Below the pieces are notes generated by a model that was not told the origin of the DNA, searched no databases, and worked only from the letters and a program-made list of their open reading frames with translations. This document shows, one piece after another, positions 22,978 through 30,694 of a DNA stretch of 64,000 nucleotides (its first letter is position 1; each line of letters opens with the position of its first letter). Made by a program: the position numbers and the translations under genes. This DNA comes from Flavobacterium sp. (lineage in GTDB: Bacteria > Bacteroidota > Bacteroidia > Flavobacteriales > Flavobacteriaceae): the NCBI GenBank assembly GCA_012837155.1, contig CP051546.1, positions 1,901,075-1,965,074 of the forward strand. Direction: 5' to 3'.

Positions 22978-23739
22978 ATGTTCGGAATTTGTAATCTAGC
23001 CATAATCCCGCTTCGAATAGAACCTAGTGATAGAAGCGAAATCGTTTCCCAAGTTTTGTTTGGTGAACATTTTGAAATTCTTGAGCAATCAAAGCAGTGG
23101 TCAAAAATTAAAATGCAATTTGACGACTATGAAGGTTGGATTGATTCTAAACAATATCAGATAATTTCCGAATCGGATTTTAATCAATTGTCAAATGAAA
23201 CCCTTGTTTTAAACGGAGATTTAGTCGAATATATTACGGCTCCCAATAATTTGCTAATGCCAATTCCTCTTGGTGCTGCTCTTTCGTTTTTAAATCATGC
23301 GGACATAAATATGTTAAATTATAATTTTGAAGGAACAAAAACGAGTGGTATAAAACCCAAGGAATCCATAGTAAATACCGCTTTTATGTATTTGAATGCA
23401 CCTTATCTTTGGGGAGGAAAAAATCCATTTGGAATTGACTGCTCTGGTTTTACACAAATGGTTTATAAGCTTAACGGGTATAAATTGTCGCGAGATGCAT
23501 CACAACAGGCAATACAAGGAGAAGCATTGAGTTTTATTGAAGAAAGTGAGCCTGGAGACTTGGCTTTTTTTGACAATGAAGAAGGCAATATTATTCACGT
23601 GGGGATTATAATGGAAAACAATTATATCATTCACGCCAGCGGAAAAGTTCGGATTGACAGATTAGATCATCTCGGAATTTACAACGCCGAAGCAAACAAA
23701 CACACGCACAAACTTCGAGTTATTAAAAAAATTATATAG
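22978..23739 (+). CDS. NlpC/P60 (C40) cysteine peptidase with SH3 domain
   Basis: This intact 253-aa protein has two parts. Residues about 1-60 form a bacterial SH3-like domain (IPLRIEPSDRSEIVSQVLFGE, WSKIKMQFDDYEGWIDSK). From about residue 130 the C40 peptidase carries GIDCSGFTQMVYKL (catalytic Cys), IIHVGIIMENNYIIHASGK (catalytic His and third polar residue) and LWGGKNPF before the Cys. Such enzymes cut gamma-D-Glu-diamino acid bonds in peptidoglycan stem peptides. No signal peptide is visible, which suggests a cytoplasmic turnover/recycling role as in related flavobacterial proteins. It lies 31 bp after the thiolase gene. Confidence 0.9.
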   Translation: MFGICNLAIIPLRIEPSDRSEIVSQVLFGEHFEILEQSKQWSKIKMQFDDYEGWIDSKQYQIISESDFNQLSNETLVLNGDLVEYITAPNNLLMPIPLGAALSFLNHADINMLNYNFEGTKTSGIKPKESIVNTAFMYLNAPYLWGGKNPFGIDCSGFTQMVYKLNGYKLSRDASQQAIQGEALSFIEESEPGDLAFFDNEEGNIIHVGIIMENNYIIHASGKVRIDRLDHLGIYNAEANKHTHKLRVIKKII

Positions 23740-23791
23740 CAAATGTTTTTCTAAAAATTGGCTAGGGTATTTGCATTTAAACTTTGAGTAT

Positions 23792-24793
23792 TAATTTAAA
23801 TTGATTGTCCGTTTTTAGTCATAACCCTGTAATGCTTGCTATTACTAGTCTATCAAATAATTTTCCTCAAAATACCGTCTATTAAGCTTGTAAACGAACT
23901 CGTTTAGGTATAATTGGAGATATTTTCCTTTAATTTTGTGGAAATTTCCTAAGAAATTCCTTTTAGCATTACTAATTGCAATATGTACCCATCTTAAAGT
24001 TTCTGTTGTTGTTTCTTTATTCGATTTTTCTGTAATATGTATCTCTACATAATCTGCAATATCTATATATGATGTGCTTTTGTCTGTAAATAGAATACTT
24101 TTTTCAGAAATAGATTCCTGGATTGTTTGATTTATCTGTTCCGATGTATGATCTGTCAAGACCTTTGCTTTAAAATATCTGCAATGATTTGATTTTTCCC
24201 CAGTTTCAATATCTTCTAAAATTGTTGACTCTGCCATAATTGCAACGTTGGATTTTCCAACAGCACCACGCCCACGAATTCCTTTTTCTTGTTCAATTTC
24301 AGAAGATTCAATTGTAAAATATCCTTCGTCAAATTCAATCATTCCTTCCAGAGTATAACGCGCATCCCTATTACCCATTGCTTTTCGCAACTTATGAACC
24401 ATAGACCAAACCGGTTCGTAACGTTTCAAACCCAGCTGCTTTTGAATTTCTTTACTTGAGAATCCTTTTTTTGTTGCCGTTAAAAGGAACATCGTTTTGT
24501 ACCAAATCAAAAATGATAAATTAGAACTTTGCATTATCGTTCCGCTACGTAACGAAATTCTGCTCCTACATTTTTTACATTCATAACTCCATCTGCTTTT
24601 TATCCAAAAATGTTCTTTGCTTCCGCATTTACATTGAACTCCGATTTTATCTCTTTCTTCTTTAAAATGAAGTCTACAAGACTCTTCACTCCCAAAATTT
24701 GCCGTAAAATTGAATAGATTCATCGCTATTTTTTTATCAAATATAAGGCTTTTTATTCAATTATGTGTAATTACGGACAATCAATTAATTTAA
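23792..24793 (-). mobile_element. IS1595-family element A with 8-bp target duplication
   Basis: The element spans 23800-24785 (986 bp). The ends share the inverted repeat ATTGATTGTCCGT, and each side is flanked by the direct repeat TAATTTAA (23792-23799 and 24786-24793), matching the 8-bp duplication typical of IS1595. The transposase gene is intact. Clean ends indicate a recent insertion. Confidence 0.88.
23845..24723 (-). CDS. IS1595-family (ISXO2-like) transposase, element A
   Basis: This intact 292-aa transposase has an N-terminal zinc ribbon (CKCGSKEHFWIKSRWSYECKKC) followed by SRISLRSGTIMQSSNLSFL, the usual IS1595 linker. The DDE-type domain has FDEGYFTIESS (first Asp), ILFTDKSTSYIDIA (second Asp) and the C-terminal RWVHIAISNAKRNFLGNFHK-type region ending LNEFVYKLNRRYFEE. 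It is different in sequence from element B at 25917 and 56204. It is the only gene of its element. Confidence 0.92.
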   Translation of the reverse strand: MNLFNFTANFGSEESCRLHFKEERDKIGVQCKCGSKEHFWIKSRWSYECKKCRSRISLRSGTIMQSSNLSFLIWYKTMFLLTATKKGFSSKEIQKQLGLKRYEPVWSMVHKLRKAMGNRDARYTLEGMIEFDEGYFTIESSEIEQEKGIRGRGAVGKSNVAIMAESTILEDIETGEKSNHCRYFKAKVLTDHTSEQINQTIQESISEKSILFTDKSTSYIDIADYVEIHITEKSNKETTTETLRWVHIAISNAKRNFLGNFHKIKGKYLQLYLNEFVYKLNRRYFEENYLID

Positions 24794-24995
24794 TTTTGGC
24801 TTACAACTGTGATTTCCTTGCTGGTATTTTCTATTTTATAGAATCTGGTATATATCCCGATTTAATAGAAAAGCTAAATTTAAAATTGGCAAAAAAGATT
24901 GAATCCAATAATTTTAAAAATTGTGTTTTATTGTCAATTACCAGGAGTAAGAAAAATTGTGTAGTTGTGAAAAACGAAAATTATTATTTTGCTGA

Positions 24996-25250
24996 TTACA
25001 TAAAATTATCACATTTAGAATTCAAATCTAAATCTTCGAACAAAGCGTTAAAATCTTCTTCAGATTCTGTTCCCATTGTACTCAATTCAATATGATTCAA
25101 AACGGATTGTAAATCTTCTAAAATATAATTGCTTTCTATTTCCGTATTTGCATTTCCCTTGGCAGTAATAACAGAAAATAGTTGGGAAGGTTCCAGAAAA
25201 TAGCCTAATTTTAATAGTGATTCTTCTTTAATTCTAACTAACGTTTTTCT
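24996..25250 (-). pseudogene. C-terminal remnant of type I restriction methylase HsdM
   Basis: About 80 codons on the minus strand read KTLVRIKEESLLKLGYFLEP then NYILEDLQSVLNHIELSTMGTESEEDFNALFEDLDLNS, which matches the conserved end-of-catalytic-domain region of type I M subunits (HIExSTMGTE and FxDLDLNS motifs). Both sides stop abruptly: upstream it meets an IS110 remnant at 25264, downstream the match ends after NS. The catalytic NPPY-type motif is missing, so no activity is possible. It is evidence that a type I system once sat here. Confidence 0.65.
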
Positions 25251-25263
25251 ATGTTATTAAAAA

Positions 25264-25580
25264 TCAAGTAGTTGAAAAACAAAAATCATCTGCTGAAAAC
25301 TGATAATTTTCTAGTTGTTTTTGCACTCTTTTTTGCACGGCTAGTTTTCTTTTTTCATCCAAATATAAGTATTCTTTTGGATTATGATAAGGAATATTCT
25401 TTACAACCATATTCCAAATGATTACTCCAAGTTTTCGAGCAGTTGCACTTATGGCAGATACTCTTCCTTTTCGGAAGTTTATGCGATGAAAAAAATCTCG
25501 TAATGGAGTTGATTCTTTTAAATTTCCAATAGCATTGGCTGCATTTCTGAGTGCAATTTTTAAGCGAGGATCGTTAGCTT
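25264..25580 (-). pseudogene. C-terminal remnant of an IS110-family transposase
   Basis: About 105 codons on the minus strand read DPRLKIALRNAANAIGNLKE then PLRDFFHRINFRKGRVSAIS and ATARKLGVIIWNMVVKNIPY, typical of the C-terminal (transposase_20 end) region of IS110/IS1111 enzymes. The DEDD catalytic N-terminal domain is missing; a stop codon and unrelated sequence lie directly upstream. It adjoins the HsdM remnant and probably records the insertion that broke it. Confidence 0.65.
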
Positions 25581-25916
25581 ACGGGGTCAGGGCGGTAGTC
25601 TAGGGGGAATGACCGCCAACGTTTCTGCGTCAGTTACTTTTGTAAATTCTGTAACTTCTTCCCCTACCAGCTAGAGTTTCGTTGCGGCTGCAAGCCGAAC
25701 AATGAAACTCGTGTTGAACCCTTCGATAAACTCAGGACAGGCTTACCGATTACAGTCACGTCCTACTACTATGGAGTTATCGAAAAATGCTTTGATTACC
25801 CAATATTTTTCGGGATTAAGAAGGATTTATTCTTCTTATATGGAGTTATCGATAATCAACTGATTACCAATGATATAAACAAGTGTTATCTGTTGCAAAT
25901 TTACAAAATAAAGTTA
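25581..25916. other. Noncoding stretch with two imperfect direct repeats
   Basis: No gene is recognisable. Two related segments, 25770-25802 and 25839-25870, both start TATGGAGTTATCGA and end TGATTACC. The left part (25590-25740) is richer in G/C than the surroundings. It is probably debris of a mobile element; an IS110 noncoding end is possible but unproven. Confidence 0.35.
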
Positions 25917-26869
25917 TAGGTATAGGCGTTTAAGCCACACTTGATTTTGTTGATATTTTATCGTTTTTGACCATTCTTTTGACCAACATATTGAATATTG
26001 TATCCATATTTGACCTTCTATTGTATCTAAAATGATATTCATTCAGATAATCTTGTATATGTTCTTTACTACAATGATGATGTATTCCTCTGAGCCAACC
26101 TTTGATGTTCATTATATGAATATGTAACTCTTTAAAGTTTTTCCCATCATTAGAATCTAGTTGTTTTAGATTCGGAAACTCTTTTTTTAGTGGACTATAT
26201 CCCCTCCATTTATCTGTAATTATAGTTGCTTCTTTTGAAATATATTTTCTCAGAAAAGCACCTAATTCATTTGCAGAAGAATGCTCAATAACTTCAGCAT
26301 AAGCTCTACCAACTCCATCATCTAAAACTTCAACAGCTAGAACAATAAGCTTTTTTAATCCTTTACTTCTGCCTCTTTTATCTTCTTCTGGACCACCAAC
26401 CATAAACTCGTCAACGTGAATTGTCCCTGTTAATGGGTAATTAAGACTACTTTTCATAGCTTGTTGTATCTTTAATTTAAAAGACCAACATGTTTTTTGT
26501 CGAAGTTCAAACTCGGAACTCAACTCCAAAGAAGACATTCCTTTTTCTTTGTACTTATTTTAAAGACGATATGAAACGCAATCAATATTGAAAATTTTAG
26601 TTTTTCCAACATAGTCCCTGTTGTTGGACTTTCATCATATCTACATTTAGTACATCTTCTATTATATGGATTTTTACCGTTACAAAATTTATCGTTTTGA
26701 CATCTTTTACAAACAAAACCATTTTCCCATTTTATTTGAGAAAGATAATCTAAACAATCATTATCGTCTTTAAATCGTTGATTAAATTTTATCGAATTCA
26801 CACCTCTGAAAATATTTGAATCTGCCATTTGGCAAAAATAATCTATTGCGACCTAAACGCCTATACCTA
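25917..26869 (-). mobile_element. IS1595-family element B, copy 1, without target duplication
   Basis: The ends match copy 2 at 56204-57154, with inverted terminal TAGGTATAGGCGTTTA. The flanking 8-mers differ (TAAAGTTA left, TAATTCTA right), so unlike copy 2 there is no target duplication. Flanking DNA is an unassigned stretch on one side and a nuclease remnant on the other, which suggests a rearrangement or deletion at this copy. Confidence 0.85.
25930..26828 (-). CDS. IS1595-family transposase of element B, copy 1, frameshifted
   Basis: This is a transposase of about 299 aa with a zinc ribbon (CKRCQNDKFCNGKNPYNRRC, C-x2-C pairs), the linker ESPTTGTMLEKLKFSIL, and a DDE domain with HVDEFMVGGPEEDKRGR, TDKWRGYSPL and a C-terminal YLNEYHFRYNRR. 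One A is missing in an A-run near 26540 relative to copy 2, so the frame splits after ISTKKK. In the linker this copy gives the sensible family sequence, whereas copy 2 is garbled there. Confidence 0.85.
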
Positions 26870-27033
26870 TAATTCTAAATGATGGTAGAGTTTTGAATGA
26901 AATTATGATAAAAGAAGGCTATGCAAAGCCGTACAACGACGTTTTCTGTGAAATGCTCCCAATGTATCAGGAGTGGAATTTACAAGCTAAAAGCAGTTTA
27001 AAAGGATTATATTCTATTGTAAATAAGTTTTAA
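26870..27033 (+). pseudogene. C-terminal remnant of a thermonuclease (SNase-like) gene
   Basis: The frame entering from the IS end reads DGRVLNEIMIKEGYAKPYND, then MYQEWNLQAKSSLKGLYSIV and a stop. GR-LNE-MI-EGYA-PY followed by KGLY resembles the last part of staphylococcal-nuclease-like domains. The front of the gene is missing, cut off by element B. A terminator and tRNA-Ser follow. Confidence 0.5.
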
Positions 27034-27080
27034 AGCAGTGTAGTAGGAATGTGGACTAAATGTGGACTAAAACAAGAAAT

Positions 27081-27120
27081 AAAAAACCCTAACTTACTGA
27101 TTAAAAGCGGTTAGGGTTTT
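27081..27120 (+). terminator. Terminator-like hairpin before tRNA-Ser(TGA)
   Basis: AAAACCCTAAC (27083-27093) pairs with GTTAGGGTTTT (27110-27120), with a short loop. It lies between the nuclease remnant and the end of tRNA-Ser, able to end transcription from either side. A tandem ATGTGGACTAA motif precedes it at 27049-27070. Confidence 0.65.
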
Positions 27121-27127
27121 AATTAAG

Positions 27128-27212
27128 CGGAGAAAGAGGGATTCGAACCCCCGGACCTGTTACAGTCAACAGTTTTCAAGACTGCCGCAATCGACCACTC
27201 TGCCATTTCTCC
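27128..27212 (-). tRNA. tRNA-Ser (anticodon TGA)
   Basis: This 85-nt class II tRNA has acceptor GGAGAAA/TTTCTCC, anticodon stem GCAGT/ACTGT with loop CTTGAAA, a long variable arm, T-loop TTCGAAT and discriminator G. Its 3' end faces the decayed island at 23.7-27.0 kb, a usual position for integrated elements. Confidence 0.95.
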
Positions 27213-27380
27213 AATAAGTTGCATTCGTTTTCTGAATGCGGTTGCAAATATAAGAACCTTTTTTTGTTTTACAAAAACTATTTTTATAAAAACAGAACCT
27301 ATTTTATTTTCTTTTTTTTAATCGTTTCATTTCCTTAACTTTAATTACGAAATGATTTTTATTTAAATAAAGAAGTAAGA

Positions 27381-28514
27381 TTAATATTTCACATATTCTT
27401 CAATTTCTAGACCATATCCTATCATTCCCACACGTCTGGTTTGTTCTGAATTGGTTAGCAAACGAATCTTAGAAATATCAATATCGTGTAAAATTTGGGC
27501 GCCAATTCCAAAATCTCTATTATCCATCTTGATTTGAGGTGCCTTGAAAACACCTTTAGACTGTAAATCTTTTAGCTCAATAATACGGTTCAATAAATCA
27601 ACAGATTGTGATTCTTGATTGATAAATAATACGGCACCTTTGCCATCTTTATTAATTAATTCGAAAAGGTCACATAATTTTTTATTGGCATCATTAGTAA
27701 GTGTGCCTAAAATGTCATTATTAATTAATGTAGCATTAATTCGGGTTAGAACCGCTTCACCAATATTCCATGTTCCTTTTGTCAAGGCAATATGAATGCG
27801 GTTGTTTGTGGTTTGCAAGTACGCTCTTAATCGAAAGTTACCAAAACGAGTTTCTATCTCAAAATCTTCTTTCTTTATAATCAAACTGTCGTGTTGCATT
27901 CTATAAGCAACCAAATCTTCGATAGAAACAATCTTTAAATCAAATTTCTTGGCTACTTTAATTAATTGCGGTAATCTCGCCATCGTTCCGTCCTCATTCA
28001 TGATTTCAACAATCACTCCAGCGGGTTTAAAACCTGCCAATCGAGCAAAATCTATTGCAGCTTCAGTATGTCCAGTACGTCTTAAAACGCCTCCTTGTTT
28101 AGCAATTAATGGGAATATATGACCTGGTCTGGCAAGATCATGCGGTTTTGTCTCCACATTTACCAAAGCTAAGATTGTGGAGGCTCTATCCGAGGCTGAA
28201 ATTCCGGTAGTTACACCATTTCCCCTCAAATCTACCGAAACCGTAAAGGCAGTTTCCATAGGGTCAGTATTATTATTGACCATTGCATGTAATCCCAGCT
28301 CCTTACACCGATTTTCTGTTAGTGGCGTGCAAATTAATCCCTTACCATGAGTAGCCATAAAATTAATCATTTCGGGTGTCACTTTTTCCGCGGCAGCAAG
28401 AAAATCGCCTTCATTTTCTCTCCCTTCATCATCAACAACGATTATTATTTTCCCTTGGCGAATATCTTCAATAGCCTCTTCGATGGTATTGAGTTGTGAT
28501 TTGTTTGTAGCCAT
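27381..28514 (-). CDS. ribB: RibBA-type DHBP synthase with degenerate GTP cyclohydrolase II domain
   Basis: This 377-aa protein has an intact N-terminal 3,4-dihydroxy-2-butanone-4-phosphate synthase domain ([61 protein letters not shown]), which makes the four-carbon riboflavin precursor from ribulose 5-phosphate. The C-terminal half (from about residue 215) has the GTP cyclohydrolase II fold but lacks its zinc cysteines: where active enzymes read RVHSECLTGD and RCDCG, this one reads [10 protein letters not shown] and TNDANKK. Cyclohydrolase activity is therefore doubtful. It starts 5 bp after lptFG, at the end of the tpx-to-ribB run. No FMN riboswitch is seen. Confidence 0.9.
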   Translation of the reverse strand: MATNKSQLNTIEEAIEDIRQGKIIIVVDDEGRENEGDFLAAAEKVTPEMINFMATHGKGLICTPLTENRCKELGLHAMVNNNTDPMETAFTVSVDLRGNGVTTGISASDRASTILALVNVETKPHDLARPGHIFPLIAKQGGVLRRTGHTEAAIDFARLAGFKPAGVIVEIMNEDGTMARLPQLIKVAKKFDLKIVSIEDLVAYRMQHDSLIIKKEDFEIETRFGNFRLRAYLQTTNNRIHIALTKGTWNIGEAVLTRINATLINNDILGTLTNDANKKLCDLFELINKDGKGAVLFINQESQSVDLLNRIIELKDLQSKGVFKAPQIKMDNRDFGIGAQILHDIDISKIRLLTNSEQTRRVGMIGYGLEIEEYVKY

Positions 28515-28518
28515 AATT

Positions 28519-29957
28519 TTATTTATTTTGAGATGAAAACATTTTTTTGAATATTCTTTGAAAGGGAGACAAAAGGATGTCCAAATTAATTAATCCTATG
28601 TCATTGGTGGCTCTATAAGTCAATAAAATAGCCAATGGAGACAAAATAAATGAGGATAACCAAGCACCTACAAATGGAGAAAGACCATCTTCTTGTGCTA
28701 TTCTTTTTCCAAAAGTATTGATAAAATGAAAGGATATAAAGATTAAAACTGCAAAAACGATTGGTAATCCAAGCCCTCCTTTTCTAATGATAGCACCCAA
28801 AGGTGCTCCTATGAAAAACATTAAAAAACAGGCATACGCAATTACAAATTTGTCATAAAAAGCCAATAGGTGGTCATTGATGTTTTTTTGTTTATTCTCT
28901 AATTCTGTGTTGGTTCCATTGATAGAAAATAGGGTATTTTCAACAGTACTGTTAGCTATTTTTAAAATTTGTAATTTTTGACTATTATTATATAATGTCA
29001 ATAAATTATTAGGAAGGTGGTGATTGCTTTTTGACGGTTTTATAATTTTATTGTTTCCAATAATTCTATTTTGTTGATTGATGTTTTCCGAGAAAGATAA
29101 AATATCAGTTTTTAAATTTTTATGCAAAGAATCTAACGTATACGATAGGTCGCTTATAGTTAGCATTGTATTGGTGTTGTTAATACTTGCATCATTCACA
29201 TTTACAGTATTTAACTTTGATAAATCGATGTTGATGATGTATTTTTAAAAGTACTTTTGGCAAAGGGCATTTTGATTCTATCCTCATATTTATTTGGAAC
29301 GACATCTTCATAATAATAGCCATTATTCAAAACTAGTTGCAATGTGCTGGATTTTTCGCTACTAATCAACTTTCCGTTTTTTGCCTTAATAACTGTTTTG
29401 CTCCAATCGCCATTTGTAGGTTTTTCGTGTATGGTAATCCCCGTAAGTGTGTTGCCATTTACACCAGATTTTTTATTGACTTTGATGTTGTATATCCCTA
29501 CATCATTAAACTGTCCCTCAGCAATAGCTAAGGCGGGTTTGAGTTGGGCAATATTTTTTCTAAAATTTATAAATTTATATTCAGCATAAGGAATGACATT
29601 ATTGGCAAAAAAGAAGGCTACAACACTTAATATTGATATAAAAATAATCAAACTCTTCATAGCGCGTTGAAGTGAAATTCCGGCTGATTTCATAGCGGCA
29701 AATTCGTAGTTTTCGGCTAAGTTTCCAAAAGTCATTATCGATGCTAACAAAACAGATAAGGGTAATACAAGCGGAATTATTCGCGGCATTGCAAACAGTA
29801 AGAATTTGACAACCATTATTAAATCCAAATCTTTTCCTGCTAATTCTGCTATAAAAAGCCAAACTGTTTGGAGGATAAAAATAAAAAAGAGGATTACAAA
29901 TACCATAGTAAATGTAATCAAGAAGGTTTTTAGTAAGTATTTGTCGAGAATTTTCAC
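28519..29957 (-). CDS. LptF/LptG-family LPS export permease, one frameshift
   Basis: The merged protein of about 479 aa belongs to the YjgP/YjgQ family, membrane subunits of the LptB2FG transporter that extract lipopolysaccharide from the inner membrane. The N-terminal helices ([19 protein letters not shown], the cytoplasmic coupling segment [20 protein letters not shown] and [21 protein letters not shown]) are diagnostic. A periplasmic beta-jellyroll domain follows, and C-terminal helices ([20 protein letters not shown]) close it. The frame is lost near 29222, within the periplasmic domain. Bacteroidetes often use one such fused or paired gene. It lies 7 bp after lolA. Confidence 0.88.
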
Positions 29958-29964
29958 CTAGGAA

Positions 29965-30627
29965 TTAATCTAATTTGTTGATGTAGTAATTTGGATATTT
30001 ACTTTCAGCAAAGGTAAATTGATTTTTCGACAATGGTTGATTGGTTTTAAAAGAATTAACGGTCAATGTGGTTTTTGTTCCTTTTTTTCCTGTTTCTATC
30101 AGGCTATAAATATGTTTTGTTTGCACGTCGACTCCAAGTAATATCTCTTTTCTTTGGTCTTTAGTGTTGTTCGGAACTAGTTTTATGTATTGAATTTTTC
30201 TTCCTTTGATGTCTTGCAAAGCATCCATTTTATAGGTATATCCAGAGTTGAAAAAGGTTAACATTTTCGAAGGAGTAATGGCATTTTCATCTTTTTCATT
30301 GACGGTCGAAATGGTTACTTCTTCATCTTCGGGAACAATAGTATAGTTCTTTTTTCCGTCAAAAATCTTGGTCACTCCCATAAGATTCAAAACATACTGA
30401 TTGCCTTTCATCGTCACATTTCCTTTGCTATCTTGATTAATGTTTTCCTTAGCATTATTCAATGAATATTTAAAATCAATTACAATATTATCATAGCTTT
30501 TTACCTTGGATGCTACCTGATCTAAAAGGTCTTTTGCTTTTTTATCTTGTGCTTGACTAAAAAAAGTAAAAAGAAGTAAGAATGCTATTGCGATAAATTT
30601 AAAATTGATGTTCTTTTGAGGTGTCAT
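29965..30627 (-). CDS. LolA-like outer-membrane lipoprotein carrier protein
   Basis: This intact 220-aa protein has an N-terminal signal peptide (KFIAIAFLLLFTFFSQAQ). The mature protein has the LolA/LolB half-barrel pattern: AKDLLDQVASKVKSYDNIVIDFKY, GNVTMKGNQYVLNL, TYTIVPEDEEVTISTV-type strands and LGVDVQTKHIYSLIETGKKGT. LolA carries lipoproteins across the periplasm. The location between ftsK and lptFG places two envelope-transport genes together. It is separated from ftsK by a hairpin-bearing gap of 67 bp. Confidence 0.85.
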   Translation of the reverse strand: MTPQKNINFKFIAIAFLLLFTFFSQAQDKKAKDLLDQVASKVKSYDNIVIDFKYSLNNAKENINQDSKGNVTMKGNQYVLNLMGVTKIFDGKKNYTIVPEDEEVTISTVNEKDENAITPSKMLTFFNSGYTYKMDALQDIKGRKIQYIKLVPNNTKDQRKEILLGVDVQTKHIYSLIETGKKGTKTTLTVNSFKTNQPLSKNQFTFAESKYPNYYINKLD

Positions 30628-30648
30628 TTGTATTGTAATTTGTTTATT

Positions 30649-30674
30649 AAAGAGGTCTAAATAAACCTCTTTTT
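30649..30674 (-). terminator. Weak hairpin between ftsK and lolA
   Basis: AAAGAGGT and ACCTCTTT form an 8-bp stem with a loop of about 7 nt in the ftsK-lolA gap. On the minus strand the T-run after it is weak, so it may only partly reduce transcription into lolA. Confidence 0.4.
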
Positions 30675-30694
30675 ATAGTTTGTTTGAATTAATT

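Noticed and set aside
24763-25095. 110-aa plus-strand ORF after element A
   Set aside because: It begins inside the IS end and its second half is antisense to the HsdM remnant. The middle has some protein-like character, but I could not recognise it, and the joined frame before the insertion meets a stop.
27213-28600. FMN riboswitch for ribBA
   Set aside because: The gene starts 5 bp after lptFG, leaving no leader, and no conserved FMN-element helices are visible nearby.
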